Position numbers and translations under genes: made by a program. This document shows positions 45,491 through 54,547 of a DNA stretch of 64,000 bases, piece after piece. Each line of letters begins with the position of its first letter. Position 1 is the stretch's first letter. Under the pieces are notes generated by a model. It saw only the letters and a program-made list of their open reading frames with translations, made no database searches and had not been told where the DNA came from. This stretch comes from Ornithinibacillus caprae (GTDB lineage: Bacteria > Bacillota > Bacilli > Bacillales > Amphibacillaceae), in NCBI RefSeq assembly GCF_009728145.1, contig NZ_WOCA01000003.1:1-64000 (forward strand), read 5' to 3'.

Positions 45491-45555
45491 ATAATTTCTC
45501 CAGAAGCTCGTCTATTTCGTTCACCTTTGTCATACATTTTCTTGAGGTGAAAAAA

Positions 45556-46731
45556 TTGAGACAAACAGCTGTGAATAAGTTACACATTTTTATGGTCATG
45601 TTTTTAATAAGTTTAGTGATGAGTATTCAGTCACCTATCTTCACTCCATATGCAGCAAAGCTGGGAGCATCCAGTGTTTTGATTGGAATCATGCTTAGTA
45701 TTGCATCCTTTACTAATTTAACGGGGAACTTGATCGCTGGTCCATTATCCGACCGATTTGGTAAGAAAGTGTTTATCATCATTTCATTATTTTTATCGGG
45801 AATACTATTCATTTTCCATGCACTCGTATCCAGTACCATGAATCTATTCGTACTCCGTGCATTAAATGGATTTTCACTAGCATTTTTAGTGCCATCTGGT
45901 TTAGCTTTACTATCGGGGTATGCGAAGAATAGCCATCAACAAGGAAAGAATATGGCGATTAATGGAATTCTTGGAACCAGCGCCAGTATTATTGCACCAT
46001 TAATTGGGGGAAAACTAGGGGCTACCATTGGCTATGCAAACACATATTTAATCATTGGAGGATCACTAATTTTAACAGCAATCTACGCTACTTCCTTTAT
46101 AAAAGAAACACAACATACGGTCGTTGTAAAAGGGAATCAATCAAATAGATTAAGTTTCCTAAATATATTACAAATGCCACAGTTACAGGTTGTATTTGTA
46201 ACTGGCTTTGCATTGATGTATATACACGGTGTCATTATATATGAGGTTCCATATCTAACCGTTGAAAAAGGACTTTCTACAGCTACTACCGGGCAATTAT
46301 TCAGCTTTATGGGGATTGGAACGTTCTTATCGTTATCCCTACTTTTCATCAACCGTTTTAATCCAATAAAACGGATAATGTTTGGCTTATTTGGGATGAA
46401 TATGGTCGTATTCATTATTTTACAGGGATTATTATCATTGCCAGTGTCCCTATTCCTCGTTGGATTCTTTTTTGGTATCATCATGCCAGCAATTGCTACT
46501 GCACTTACAGATTCTGTTTCCAATAATGGATATGGTCGGGCATTCGGGGTCATGTCTGCCATTTACTCACTTGGGATGATCACCAGCTCATTTATTACAG
46601 GCGTCATTCGCGATTTCATTTCTCCATACTTTATCGCGTTTACAATAGGAATGCTGGCTCTTACATTGATAGGGTATTCAAGATTCCAGACAAAGACCAG
46701 TTCTCCTTTTCAAGCACCTATTGAGTATTGA
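45556..46731 (+). CDS. 12-TM MFS transporter
   Basis: TTG at 45556 follows GAGGTG by 6 bases; upstream codons in frame encode only repeat sequence. The 391-residue product has twelve membrane helices, the loop 2-3 motif GPLSDRFGKK and a motif-C-like helix 5 (GTSASIIAPLIGGKLG). DHA1-type pump of unknown substrate, probably a drug or metabolite exporter. It is not followed closely by another gene; repeats lie after the stop. Confidence 0.8.
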   Translation: MRQTAVNKLHIFMVMFLISLVMSIQSPIFTPYAAKLGASSVLIGIMLSIASFTNLTGNLIAGPLSDRFGKKVFIIISLFLSGILFIFHALVSSTMNLFVLRALNGFSLAFLVPSGLALLSGYAKNSHQQGKNMAINGILGTSASIIAPLIGGKLGATIGYANTYLIIGGSLILTAIYATSFIKETQHTVVVKGNQSNRLSFLNILQMPQLQVVFVTGFALMYIHGVIIYEVPYLTVEKGLSTATTGQLFSFMGIGTFLSLSLLFINRFNPIKRIMFGLFGMNMVVFIILQGLLSLPVSLFLVGFFFGIIMPAIATALTDSVSNNGYGRAFGVMSAIYSLGMITSSFITGVIRDFISPYFIAFTIGMLALTLIGYSRFQTKTSSPFQAPIEY

Positions 46732-46739
46732 TTGCAACT

Positions 46740-46824
46740 TGGGGTCAGGTCCACTGTCCCAGAGTGCAACTTGGGGTCAGACCCACTGTCCCATGCAATC
46801 AGGGACCCGACCCCATTGTCCCAC
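46740..46824. repeat. dispersed GGGGTCAGGTCC..TGTCCC repeats (three copies)
   Basis: Three copies run directly after the MFS stop codon: two of type CTTGGGGTCAG and one inverted (GGGACCCGACCCC). They can form alternative hairpins. Confidence 0.7.
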
Positions 46825-46898
46825 TTTCCTTTTCACCAATCATTAATCTATAATAATAGTAATCACAAAAATCAGACTAATTATTCGAGGGGTAGTTT

Positions 46899-47585
46899 AT
46901 GACAAAACAATCGATGAAAGAATATGTATATCAAACAGTAAAAGCTGCTATATACAAGCAGAAGCTGGCTCCAGGACAGAAACTGGTAGAGAATGAGATA
47001 TCGGAATCCCTTTCCATTAGCCGTACCCCCATTCGCCAAGCATTTTCTAAGTTACAGGAGGAAGGTTTCTTAACGATCTCACCAAATAAAGGAGCACACG
47101 TCATTAATCCTACTGTGGATGAGATTTCCGAAGCCTTTACCCATCGTAAACAACTCGAGTTACTAGCATCAAACAATATTATGGAATGGATTACTACAGA
47201 TGACATCGCAAAATTAAAGGAATTGAACCAGCTCGAAAAAGAAAGCTACCAACAATCCGATTTTTTAGCCTATATGGATATGAACAAAGCATTCCACTCC
47301 ACCCTAATTGAAGGCTGCAATAATAGATTTTTAAAAAATAATACGATCAAGATGATTAATCAAACCCATATTTACCTCGCGTTGTATGACCATTTTTATC
47401 ATAATATCAGTCATCAAAAAAAAGACACCCGAGGCTCCAATGAGCATCAGATGCTAGTAAACTATCTTATTCATCAAGATCAATCATCCTTTTCCAGCTT
47501 GTTAGCCACTCATATTAGTACCACCATTGATGAATACAAAACTAGAGTGAAAAGCTTTCACCAAGCTCGTGATTTATTTAGCTGA
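46899..47585 (+). CDS. GntR-family (FCD) transcriptional regulator
   Basis: The product is 228 residues with an N-terminal winged helix (KLVENEISESLSISRTPIRQAFSKLQEEG) and a C-terminal FCD helical domain (from about 80), of the FadR type with metal or small-acid sensing. It converges on, and overlaps by 12 bases, the saccharopine-dehydrogenase-like gene. A palindrome TTGTACTACA-N4-TGTAGTACAA before the nhaC gene (50228-50251) fits the sites of this class. It may therefore control that operon; this is inference. Confidence 0.8.
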   Translation: MTKQSMKEYVYQTVKAAIYKQKLAPGQKLVENEISESLSISRTPIRQAFSKLQEEGFLTISPNKGAHVINPTVDEISEAFTHRKQLELLASNNIMEWITTDDIAKLKELNQLEKESYQQSDFLAYMDMNKAFHSTLIEGCNNRFLKNNTIKMINQTHIYLALYDHFYHNISHQKKDTRGSNEHQMLVNYLIHQDQSSFSSLLATHISTTIDEYKTRVKSFHQARDLFS

Positions 47586-48752
47586 CGCTTCTTTTTCATG
47601 AATTCTAATTCCCTTCTTGCCGATTTCTTCTATAAATAATTGATAGGGTATATCGGTTGTCGGCGAGAGTACCCCTTTTTTCGTAATCGTTTGATTGCCA
47701 ATCATTTGTGCTACGATGCTTGCTGTATACCCAACGGTTCGGTTCATGGCAAATAATCCCGATTCTACATCTCGCTCATCCATTAGTTCATAGATTAGTT
47801 CGATATCCTTTCCATCTTTTTTGCCACGAATAACATTTTTCATCAGCACCAGATCTTTCTCATTCTCTTTGTATTGCAGGCGAGGCTCTAAATGCTTCAA
47901 CATAAAGTTATAAGGTGTGATTTCTCCCTCCAGTCCAGGAACTGGTTCTCTCTCCAGAAAACCTAACCCAACCATATTTCTCCAAAATTGCGCATGACCC
48001 TGCCACCGGATCGTTCTTCGTTCGGTGTTAATGACTTCATCCTCGATCCCTAGTAATCTAGCAAACTTCATGGCATTACCATTTGGAATCGTCTCTAGTC
48101 CCTTAATACCTGCAAGGGTGATATCGGTACGCCACGTTTCATTATGTTGGTCATCTGCAGGTATATCTATGAGTTCTCGATTGCGCATGAACAAGGCTGG
48201 TCGCTTATACGACATTAACGTGCTATCAAAATTCCAGGTGATTTTATATTTTAATGGATTATCGGCTGCTTCTGCTGCTGGAATCCCACCACAATACGAA
48301 TATAATTCATGAACTTCGTCTAGTTGACTAACTCCATAGCCACATAATACCAAATCAATTCCAGGATCTAGACCTGCTTCTGGCATAATTGCAACGTCTT
48401 TTTCTTTTGCTTTCTCAAACACCGCATCGGAAAGCCCACTCGCATACGAGCAATTCACGAGTGGAACCCCTGCTTCAATTGCAGCTAGTGCCGCTATTTC
48501 GTTAAACTGCTTCGGTAACAAATCGATAACCACATCAGTACCTTCTTGAAAAAGTGCAACCAAGTTTTCTTGTGATGTGGCATCTATTTTTCTTTTTGTA
48601 ATCAGATCCATGTTCAAGTATTCTTGAAAACTGTCTACACCAGTAAAGGAAACATCGGCACAAATTATCTCCGTAACCTGTGAACTATTCCCTAAGTCTT
48701 GTAACGCTGCCCTTCCCTGTAATCCAGATCCACCTAGTACAACAACCTTCAT
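47574..48752 (-). CDS. saccharopine dehydrogenase-like oxidoreductase
   Basis: The product is 392 residues. The N-terminal Rossmann motif is VVLGGSGLQGRAA (4-16), followed by VIDLLP and PEAGLDPGIDLVLCGYG, typical of the saccharopine-reductase/dehydrogenase superfamily. Such enzymes handle amino acid imines with NAD(P). The exact substrate is unknown. It follows the NhaC gene after 16 bases, which suggests that a transported amino acid or carboxylate is its substrate. Its last 12 bases overlap the regulator gene on the other strand. Confidence 0.75.
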   Translation of the reverse strand: MKVVVLGGSGLQGRAALQDLGNSSQVTEIICADVSFTGVDSFQEYLNMDLITKRKIDATSQENLVALFQEGTDVVIDLLPKQFNEIAALAAIEAGVPLVNCSYASGLSDAVFEKAKEKDVAIMPEAGLDPGIDLVLCGYGVSQLDEVHELYSYCGGIPAAEAADNPLKYKITWNFDSTLMSYKRPALFMRNRELIDIPADDQHNETWRTDITLAGIKGLETIPNGNAMKFARLLGIEDEVINTERRTIRWQGHAQFWRNMVGLGFLEREPVPGLEGEITPYNFMLKHLEPRLQYKENEKDLVLMKNVIRGKKDGKDIELIYELMDERDVESGLFAMNRTVGYTASIVAQMIGNQTITKKGVLSPTTDIPYQLFIEEIGKKGIRIHEKEASAK

Positions 48753-48768
48753 CGTAAAAATCCTCCTC

Positions 48769-50190
48769 CTATGATCCTACTAATCCAAGCACCAAGTAGA
48801 TTGATAATCCGATACAACCTACTAGGATAGAATATGGAATTTGCGTGCGAACATGATCGATATGGTCCACAGCTGCACCTGTAGAAGCTAATATGGTTGT
48901 GTCCGATAATGGAGAACAATGATCTCCAAACACGCCACCACCAGCAACAGCAGCAATCGTTGCTAGAACAACAGTGTTGATATCTCCACCGGCAAATCCA
49001 ATAGCAATCGGAACTGCTATCGGAATCATTATTCCAAATGTTCCCCAAGACGTGCCAGTGGAAAAAGCAATTAATCCTGCTAGTAAGAATGTGATCGCAG
49101 GGAGTAATCCTGGATTTAACCACGATTCCGTTACTTGAATGAGGTAGTTTGCAGTTCCCATCTGCTCACTAAGCGCATTAATGGTGTAAGCAAAAACTAA
49201 AATCATTATCGCTGGCATAATCCCTTTAATCCCATTCATTGCGGTATTCATGATGTCTTTTACTGGAATTCCTTGCATACGCATGACGATGCCTAGGAAA
49301 ATAACAGCAGCTAGGAAAGCTTCCATGGTTTTTGCTGATCCAAGACCAATATATGTTCCAACTGCAATGGTAATGATGAGTAACACGGGTAAAAAGAAAT
49401 TCCATACGATACTAAGTAATCGATCTTTAAAATAGGGCTGAATACTCGTTAATTCCTTGGATACTAAAGGTGTTGAGCCATCGCGAATTAATTTTCCTTC
49501 CTTTTGGGCTCTCTCTTCCGCTTTTTTCATTGGACCAAAATCTTTTACAACACCTGTTGCAATAAGCCCAACTAGCAATACGGATAAAACTGCATAAAAG
49601 TTAAAAGGTATTGATTTTGTGAACACAGCAATGGCATCGGATTCCGTTTGGATCGGTCCTAGTCCAATTAACAAACCCGATATAAATACCGCCCAGCCTG
49701 TAATCGGTACAATCACACTTACTGGCGCTGAAGTAGAATCACAGATATAAGCCAGTTTTTCGCGCGACATTTTTACCTTGTCCGTCACTTTTCTCATGGT
49801 GGAACCAACAAATACCGGGCTAAAATAATCACTAAAAAATACAAACAATCCCATGAACCATGTCGTAGCTCCAATCTTTTTTCTCGATGCATTCCGTTTA
49901 CCGATAGTTTCTGCAAAGCTTTGAATCGCACCTGTTCGTTGGAAAAAAGCAATTAAGATACCAATAAAAATTTCTAAAAGAAAGATCCAAGAGAAGCTCT
50001 CATTACCTAAAGCTTCCTTCATTAAATTAGGAAACCCAAGCAATCCTCCACCAGCTAATAACCCCCCTACCACACATGCTATACCTAAGGACAAAATCGT
50101 ATCCCTTGTCCAAAAAGCAAGTACAATAGCAATTAGTGGAGGTAAAACCGATATAAAACCTAACGTCGTTACACCATCCAATGTAATCAT
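48769..50190 (-). CDS. NhaC-family Na+/H+ antiporter-like transporter
   Basis: The product is 473 residues with about twelve membrane helices. Marks of the NhaC/YqkI-type group are FSDYFSPVFVGSTMRKVTDK, STSAPVSVIVPITGWAVF and FGDHCSPLSDTTILASTGAAVDHIDHV. Members exchange Na+ for protons or for organic acids such as malate/lactate. Given its operon with an amino-acid-type dehydrogenase, it may import a substrate; that is inference. The palindromic operator lies just upstream of its start. Confidence 0.82.
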   Translation of the reverse strand: MITLDGVTTLGFISVLPPLIAIVLAFWTRDTILSLGIACVVGGLLAGGGLLGFPNLMKEALGNESFSWIFLLEIFIGILIAFFQRTGAIQSFAETIGKRNASRKKIGATTWFMGLFVFFSDYFSPVFVGSTMRKVTDKVKMSREKLAYICDSTSAPVSVIVPITGWAVFISGLLIGLGPIQTESDAIAVFTKSIPFNFYAVLSVLLVGLIATGVVKDFGPMKKAEERAQKEGKLIRDGSTPLVSKELTSIQPYFKDRLLSIVWNFFLPVLLIITIAVGTYIGLGSAKTMEAFLAAVIFLGIVMRMQGIPVKDIMNTAMNGIKGIMPAIMILVFAYTINALSEQMGTANYLIQVTESWLNPGLLPAITFLLAGLIAFSTGTSWGTFGIMIPIAVPIAIGFAGGDINTVVLATIAAVAGGGVFGDHCSPLSDTTILASTGAAVDHIDHVRTQIPYSILVGCIGLSIYLVLGLVGS

Positions 50191-50227
50191 TCCTCCCTCA
50201 TAAAGAAAGCGTTTACAAAATATTATG

Positions 50228-50251
50228 TTGTACTACAGGATTGTAGTACAA
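50228..50251. promoter_or_regulatory. palindromic operator, probable GntR/FCD site
   Basis: TTGTACTACA (50228-50237) is followed by GGAT and the exact inverse TGTAGTACAA (50242-50251). It is 38 bases upstream of the nhaC start on the minus strand. A perfect 10-bp-arm palindrome at this distance is where a repressor would act; the nearby GntR protein is the likely ligand. No second copy was noticed before the GntR gene. Confidence 0.6.
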
Positions 50252-50339
50252 TTTTTATAAGGGATTTTTTTAAGGATACATAACAACTACATTTGATCCG
50301 TATACCAATCTATCGAAACACCTAAGGAGATTTCTTATA

Positions 50340-50366
50340 AATTCGCCAAGCCCTTTATGGTGAATT
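50340..50366. repeat. ATTCGCCAAGCCCTTTATGGTGAATT hairpin
   Basis: An imperfect palindrome (AATTCGCC pairing with GGTGAATT) sharing its loop sequence with the palindrome at 23996-24033. It lies between the nhaC promoter and the SDR gene end. Confidence 0.5.
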
Positions 50367-50453
50367 TAGGGAAGTTTATAATTTCCTACCTGTGAACGGA
50401 AAAAGAATCCATTCTGAACTAATTCAAAATGGATTCCCTCTTACTATTCCAAT

Positions 50454-51191
50454 CTATTGTGCTGTATATCCACCATCAACTACTAAAGAGTTACCAGTCA
50501 TGAACGAAGAATCATCGCTAGCCATGAATAATACAGCTTTTGCCATTTCTTCTGGTTTACCTAGTCGCTTCATTGGTGTTGCGTTTGTTAGGAATTCTCG
50601 ATCTGTATCACCTAGAATAGGTGTTTCAATAAATCCTGGGCATAGTGCGTTTATACGAATATTACGTTCTGCATATTCAAGGCCAAGAGAACGAGTTAAG
50701 TTAACTACACCGCCTTTTGCTGCGTTATATGCTGCGCTTCCTGGTGATCCAACCCAACCATACATGGACGCTGTATTGACAATTACACCACTGCCGGCCT
50801 TCAAAAATTCTTTGATTGCAGCTTGTGCAACTAAGAATACACCATCTAAATCAACTTCCACCGTTTTTCTCCATTCAGCGTACGTTAGCTCTTCTGTTGG
50901 TTTTACAGCACCAATCCCTGCATTATTAAATAGGACATCTACTTTCCCAAACGTAGATAATGTCGTTTCAAAAATATTATTCACTTCTTCTTCACTAGTT
51001 ACATCAGCTTTTACAAAAATAGCTTCAGAACCTTGAGATTTTAACTCTTCTTCAATAACAGTACCTTTTTCCTCATTCATATCTACTAATACTAATTTTG
51101 CCCCTTCAGATGCAAATAAACGCGCTGTTGCAGCACCGATACCAGATACTCCACCAGTGATTACGGCTACTTTATCTTGTAATTTTCCCAT
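50454..51191 (-). CDS. SDR family NAD(P)-dependent oxidoreductase
   Basis: The product is 245 residues with the classical pattern: GGVSGIGAAT (13-22), NNAGIG, a Ser in NTASMYG, the YNAAKGG active-site Tyr/Lys, and the CPGFIETPI loop. Cytoplasmic dehydrogenase or reductase of unknown substrate; glucose-1-dehydrogenase-like in general form. It is divergent from the TetR gene, and two TetR-type operator sites lie between them, so it is likely to be the regulated gene. Confidence 0.85.
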   Translation of the reverse strand: MGKLQDKVAVITGGVSGIGAATARLFASEGAKLVLVDMNEEKGTVIEEELKSQGSEAIFVKADVTSEEEVNNIFETTLSTFGKVDVLFNNAGIGAVKPTEELTYAEWRKTVEVDLDGVFLVAQAAIKEFLKAGSGVIVNTASMYGWVGSPGSAAYNAAKGGVVNLTRSLGLEYAERNIRINALCPGFIETPILGDTDREFLTNATPMKRLGKPEEMAKAVLFMASDDSSFMTGNSLVVDGGYTAQ

Positions 51192-51301
51192 TGTCGATTC
51201 CCCCTGTTATAATGTTTATGATAACCTATTAGCCTTGAAAAGGTTTACAGCTTTATTGTAGTATCTTTATGGAGCGAATCCAATCATTAAAAAATTCATA
51301 A

Positions 51302-51348
51302 TGTCTACTAGGTAGACACATCCTGAGTTTTTGTCTATTAGCTATACA
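51302..51348. promoter_or_regulatory. twin palindromic operators between SDR and TetR genes
   Basis: TGTCTACTAGGTAGACA (51302-51318) is a 17-bp palindrome. TGTCTATTAGCTATACA (51332-51348) is a slightly imperfect second copy. Their centres are 30 bases apart, about three helix turns, so two dimers could bind one face. Such sites are usual for TetR repressors controlling both themselves and a divergent gene. Confidence 0.7.
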
Positions 51349-51384
51349 TTTGATAGAAAACTGATTATTATTGGGGGTATTCTA

Positions 51385-51984
51385 ATGGAAGAACGTCTTG
51401 AAACTCCACGTAAAAACCGAACGAAAGAACATTTCCAATTAGCACTCATTGACTTGATAAAAGAAAAAGGCTTCCAATCTATTAAAGTGAAAGATATTGT
51501 TCAATACTCCAAGTACAATCGAAGTACCTTTTATATACATTACCAGGATAAATTCGATTTAGCTGAAGATTTACTTCATCGTATGCTTAAAGGAATTGAG
51601 GAATCTGTCGGAAAAGCCTATCAATCTAGTAGAAAAATAAGTACCGTTAAGCTAAATGCAAAGTCCTTTGAGATCATTAGCTATATTTATGAAAACCGTA
51701 ATTTTTTTGCGTTAATAAACTATCAAGATACTATTCCAGAGTTTCATACAAGATTTCCGCAAACCATCTTAAAAATCTACCAAGAAAAATTTCAATTTAG
51801 CACAATTAACAATAAACCAGTTAATATGGATTACTTCACACGCTACACGGCATATGGCTTTTATGGTCTTTTAACCAATTGGATTAACACGGATTTTGCC
51901 GCTACTCAGGATGAGTTTATTGAAGAGGTTATTAAGCTGTCACAAACGCATATCGAAATGGTTATGTATGTTGGCCATGCATGA
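51385..51984 (+). CDS. TetR/AcrR-family regulator
   Basis: ATG 51385 lies 7 bases after GGGGG; the frame opens at 51331 inside an operator. The 199-residue product has an N-terminal helix-turn-helix (KVKDIVQYSKYNRSTFYIHYQDK) and a helical C-terminal ligand domain. It likely represses itself and the SDR gene through the twin palindromes upstream. The inducing ligand is unknown. Confidence 0.85.
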   Translation: MEERLETPRKNRTKEHFQLALIDLIKEKGFQSIKVKDIVQYSKYNRSTFYIHYQDKFDLAEDLLHRMLKGIEESVGKAYQSSRKISTVKLNAKSFEIISYIYENRNFFALINYQDTIPEFHTRFPQTILKIYQEKFQFSTINNKPVNMDYFTRYTAYGFYGLLTNWINTDFAATQDEFIEEVIKLSQTHIEMVMYVGHA

Positions 51985-52062
51985 AGTCAGCAATATATAA
52001 GAAATACATCTGATTATCAGTGATATAATCGACGTATCTATGAATGAGAAAGGATGTTTTCT

Positions 52063-52455
52063 ATGATTGGTAGTACTTGTCAAATTATTCTCTTTGTAAA
52101 TGACAAAGAAGAAGCAAAAGCATTTTATACTCAAAAATTAGGTTTTATTATTCGAGATGAAGAAGAATTCAGTGACAATTGGAATTATTTAACCGTTGCA
52201 CCACAAACTAATAGCGAGGTCGTTATTGAACTAGTAGAGGCGGAAACCGATGAGGAAAAACAACTGGTTGGTAGACAAGCTGCTAAGCAAGTTTTCCTTA
52301 TGTTTAAGGTAGATGATATTCATCAAACATATCAAAAGTTGAAGGCTAAAGGTGTAAATTTTTATGGTGAGCCCAAAGAAGTACCAGGAGGTAAAGGTGT
52401 TTGTTTTGAGGATCTTTACGGAAACAAACTTGATCTATTTGAGGAGCATTCCTGA
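52063..52455 (+). CDS. VOC-family (glyoxalase/bleomycin resistance fold) protein
   Basis: ATG 52063 is spaced 8 bases from AAAGGA; the frame start at 52054 overlaps that site. The 130-residue product has the two beta-alpha-beta-beta-beta halves of a VOC domain (CQIILFVNDKEEAKAFY and VFLMFKVDDIHQTYQKLKAKGV) and ends in FEDLYGNKLDLFE. It could be a metal-dependent enzyme or a binding protein; the substrate is unknown. A terminator follows. Confidence 0.8.
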   Translation: MIGSTCQIILFVNDKEEAKAFYTQKLGFIIRDEEEFSDNWNYLTVAPQTNSEVVIELVEAETDEEKQLVGRQAAKQVFLMFKVDDIHQTYQKLKAKGVNFYGEPKEVPGGKGVCFEDLYGNKLDLFEEHS

Positions 52456-52487
52456 TACAAGTTCCTCAAGTGAAGATAAATGAACAG

Positions 52488-52552
52488 AGTCTCCCTTAGT
52501 AGTATAGACAAGAAGGTGTAACGGATGTTTTTCCATACAAGGGAGACTTATC
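52488..52552. terminator. convergent intrinsic terminator
   Basis: AGTCTCCCTT (52488-52497) pairs with AAGGGAGACT (52539-52548) around a 41-base loop that contains weaker pairs. A T-rich sequence follows. It separates the two convergent VOC genes. Confidence 0.6.
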
Positions 52553-52560
52553 TTTTAAAA

Positions 52561-52923
52561 TTATTTATCTGGATTGACTCTTAAGATCGTCCCACTTGGG
52601 TCCGAAATCCAGTAACCTTCTGAGTTCTCATGTACTTCCACTTCATCTCTTCTATGAATATGATTCGCATGTAAGTACTCTGCTGCTGTTTTTACATTTT
52701 CCGTTTGAATCTCCAGCCATACATCTTGTTGGGAGTAATTTTCCATACAATCTAACCACAGCGTTACATCACCAAACTGAAAGGCATGAGACCCAGACAT
52801 GAAACCTACATACGGTAGCTTAAGCACCTCCTTATAAAAATGTACCGTTTCGGTATACTTGAATTTGGGAATCTTTAAGGCAATGTTATTTCCACCTTTG
52901 AATTCCGTCCTTGTCACTTCCAT
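52561..52923 (-). CDS. VOC-family protein
   Basis: ATG 52923 follows GGAGG by 8 bases; the frame is open to 52938. The 120-residue product has ALKIPKFKYTETVHFYKEVL and a C-terminal GYWISDPSGTILRVNP, typical of glyoxalase-fold proteins. Histidines that often bind metal (HFY, H in VHENSEG) are present but not proven ligands. Not closely similar to the neighbouring VOC gene, so not a recent duplicate. Confidence 0.75.
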   Translation of the reverse strand: MEVTRTEFKGGNNIALKIPKFKYTETVHFYKEVLKLPYVGFMSGSHAFQFGDVTLWLDCMENYSQQDVWLEIQTENVKTAAEYLHANHIHRRDEVEVHENSEGYWISDPSGTILRVNPDK

Positions 52924-53326
52924 TTTGATTACCTCCATGATTTTTATCTTTACTGTATCATTTGCGGCTTTGTTCTGTTTCTTCTGGATTGCTTTTTAAC
53001 CTGATGAGTCACAAATTTTCTTAACAGATCTCTCCACGAGAAGAGCGGGCGTGTGTTCAAAGTCGGAGATTTGGCCAAAGAGTATCAGTTCACAGATATA
53101 GATGGTCGTTTAATTCCTGCCTTTACTATATAGAGGTTGACTTTCTGAATTTACTAGTTTCTCGTATATAGGAATATATAAAAAGAGGGATCTCCTTAAA
53201 CTTCCATATTTCCCTTCTCCTCCTCTAGATGGAGAAGAATTCAATCGACAGTAGGTTGTAGCAACATGTATGTTTAAACTACAATGAAGCTAAGCTTAAA
53301 TAATTTAATTAATGGGGAATGCGATA
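52924..53326. other. intergenic region with a small coding remnant
   Basis: Between about 53020 and 53132 the plus strand reads RSLHEKSGRVFKVGDLAKEY followed by QFTDIDGRLIPAFTI and a TAG stop at 53130-53132, with no start. The sequence looks like the C-terminal end of a lost enzyme gene. No identity is certain. A hairpin (53166-53230 region, AGGGATCTCC.. with GGAGAAG) is weak. Nothing else was seen. Confidence 0.35.
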
Positions 53327-54400
53327 ATGAAAAATTCAGAGGAATCTCTTATTTCGAGAATATGGAAATCAGTTAGAAGGGCTGTTGGTTATAAAGAAGT
53401 TGTCCAAAAAGAATCGATTAATGTACGTACATTAAATGAACTTGCCATTACAACTTCAAGCATAAAGATAGAAATTCTTACTCATGATGAACCAAGAATA
53501 GATATGATATTAGATACCTATGAAAGCGGGCCAATTCTTTCAATTAATCAAAGAAGTGATTCCGTTGAGATTAAAGCGCAAAAAATTGGTGGGACTAGTA
53601 TTAGCTTTTTTAGGACAATACCTCCGTGTCACCTCAAGGTAATTGTTCCAAATGATATTGCTAATCTATGGAGATTAAGAACTGCCTCAGCAAAAGTTAC
53701 TGTTAGCAATTTAGTAGCTGATACAATCCATATGGGTACTAACTCGGGGTCTATTCAAGTAAAAGATATCAAAGCAAATCAGGTAGATGTAAAGGCATCA
53801 TCTGGAAGAATTAAAGCAACTAATTTCACGGTAGACAAATTCAGATTTTCTGCTTCCTCAGGGGTTGTAGCAATAGATACCGTTTATGGCGATGTCCAAG
53901 GCGGAGCTAATTCGGGATCCATTACGTTAAAAAATATCCATGGAGATAAACTTGACGTGAAGGCATCCTCAGGATCGATTCGTTTACAGGAAGTCTATGT
54001 CGACCATGCCTCAGCAAGGGCTTCATCCGGAAATGTCGCACTAGTCCGGTGTAGAATCAAAAACCTTGAAACCTATATTTCATCAGGAAATTTAAAGATC
54101 GATCAATGTTTAGGGAATGTGAAAGGCACCTCAACATCGGGGAATGTAAATCTAACGTTAACGAATGGTAATTCAATAGATTTTAAAGCACATAGCGGGA
54201 ATATCACCGTGCATGCCGATAGCAAGCAGCTAAATACCGCACTTGATATTCAATCACGATCAGGTCAGATTATCACCAATATACCAATCAAGTTTGACCA
54301 CAAATCCAACCGAGGAATGTCCGGCTCCATCGGAAAAGGAGAAAACCAAATACACCTACAAACCAACTCTGGAAACATAAGACTACAAGAAATAGGATAA
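53327..54400 (+). CDS. DUF4097 beta-strand-repeat protein
   Basis: ATG 53327 is 8 bases after GGGGA and preferred over 53312. The 357-residue product has about 90 N-terminal residues and then at least six repeats of 20-22 residues built on a V-K-A-S-S-G-x-I/V pattern (VKASSGRIKATNF, VKASSGSIRLQEV, ARASSGNVAL, FKAHSGNITV). This predicts a parallel beta-helix as in DUF4097/YvlB-type proteins. No signal peptide is present. Function is unknown; relatives are linked to cell-envelope stress. Confidence 0.75.
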   Translation: MKNSEESLISRIWKSVRRAVGYKEVVQKESINVRTLNELAITTSSIKIEILTHDEPRIDMILDTYESGPILSINQRSDSVEIKAQKIGGTSISFFRTIPPCHLKVIVPNDIANLWRLRTASAKVTVSNLVADTIHMGTNSGSIQVKDIKANQVDVKASSGRIKATNFTVDKFRFSASSGVVAIDTVYGDVQGGANSGSITLKNIHGDKLDVKASSGSIRLQEVYVDHASARASSGNVALVRCRIKNLETYISSGNLKIDQCLGNVKGTSTSGNVNLTLTNGNSIDFKAHSGNITVHADSKQLNTALDIQSRSGQIITNIPIKFDHKSNRGMSGSIGKGENQIHLQTNSGNIRLQEIG

Positions 54401-54408
54401 ATCGGACA

Positions 54409-54547
54409 TGGGTGGGACATGGGGTCAGGTCCCTCATTGGCATTTGGTGTGACACGGGGTCAGGTCCCAAATCGCATTGTTTCGACTGGGACGCGGGACC
54501 TGACCCCAAATTGCACTCACACTGGGACGAGGGATCTGACCCCAAAT
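54409..54547. repeat. cluster of GGGTCAGGTCCC/GGGACCTGACCCC repeats (four or more copies)
   Basis: Four copies in both orientations occupy 54409-54547: GGGGTCAGGTCCCTCATTGG, GGGGTCAGGTCCC, GGGACCTGACCCC and GGGATCTGACCCC. They fill the gap between two convergent genes. A minus-strand frame across them is only translated repeat. Confidence 0.8.

Noticed and set aside
45388-45555. N-terminal extension of the MFS transporter
   Set aside because: The added residues are translated repeat sequence; TTG 45556 has a good ribosome site.
48749-49123. Cys/Trp-rich 124-residue minus frame
   Set aside because: It is a shifted reading of the NhaC-type gene, whose own frame has clear family motifs.
54288-54545. 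85-residue minus-strand frame rich in Gly/Pro/Ser
   Set aside because: It is translated dispersed repeat and antisense of the DUF4097 gene end.
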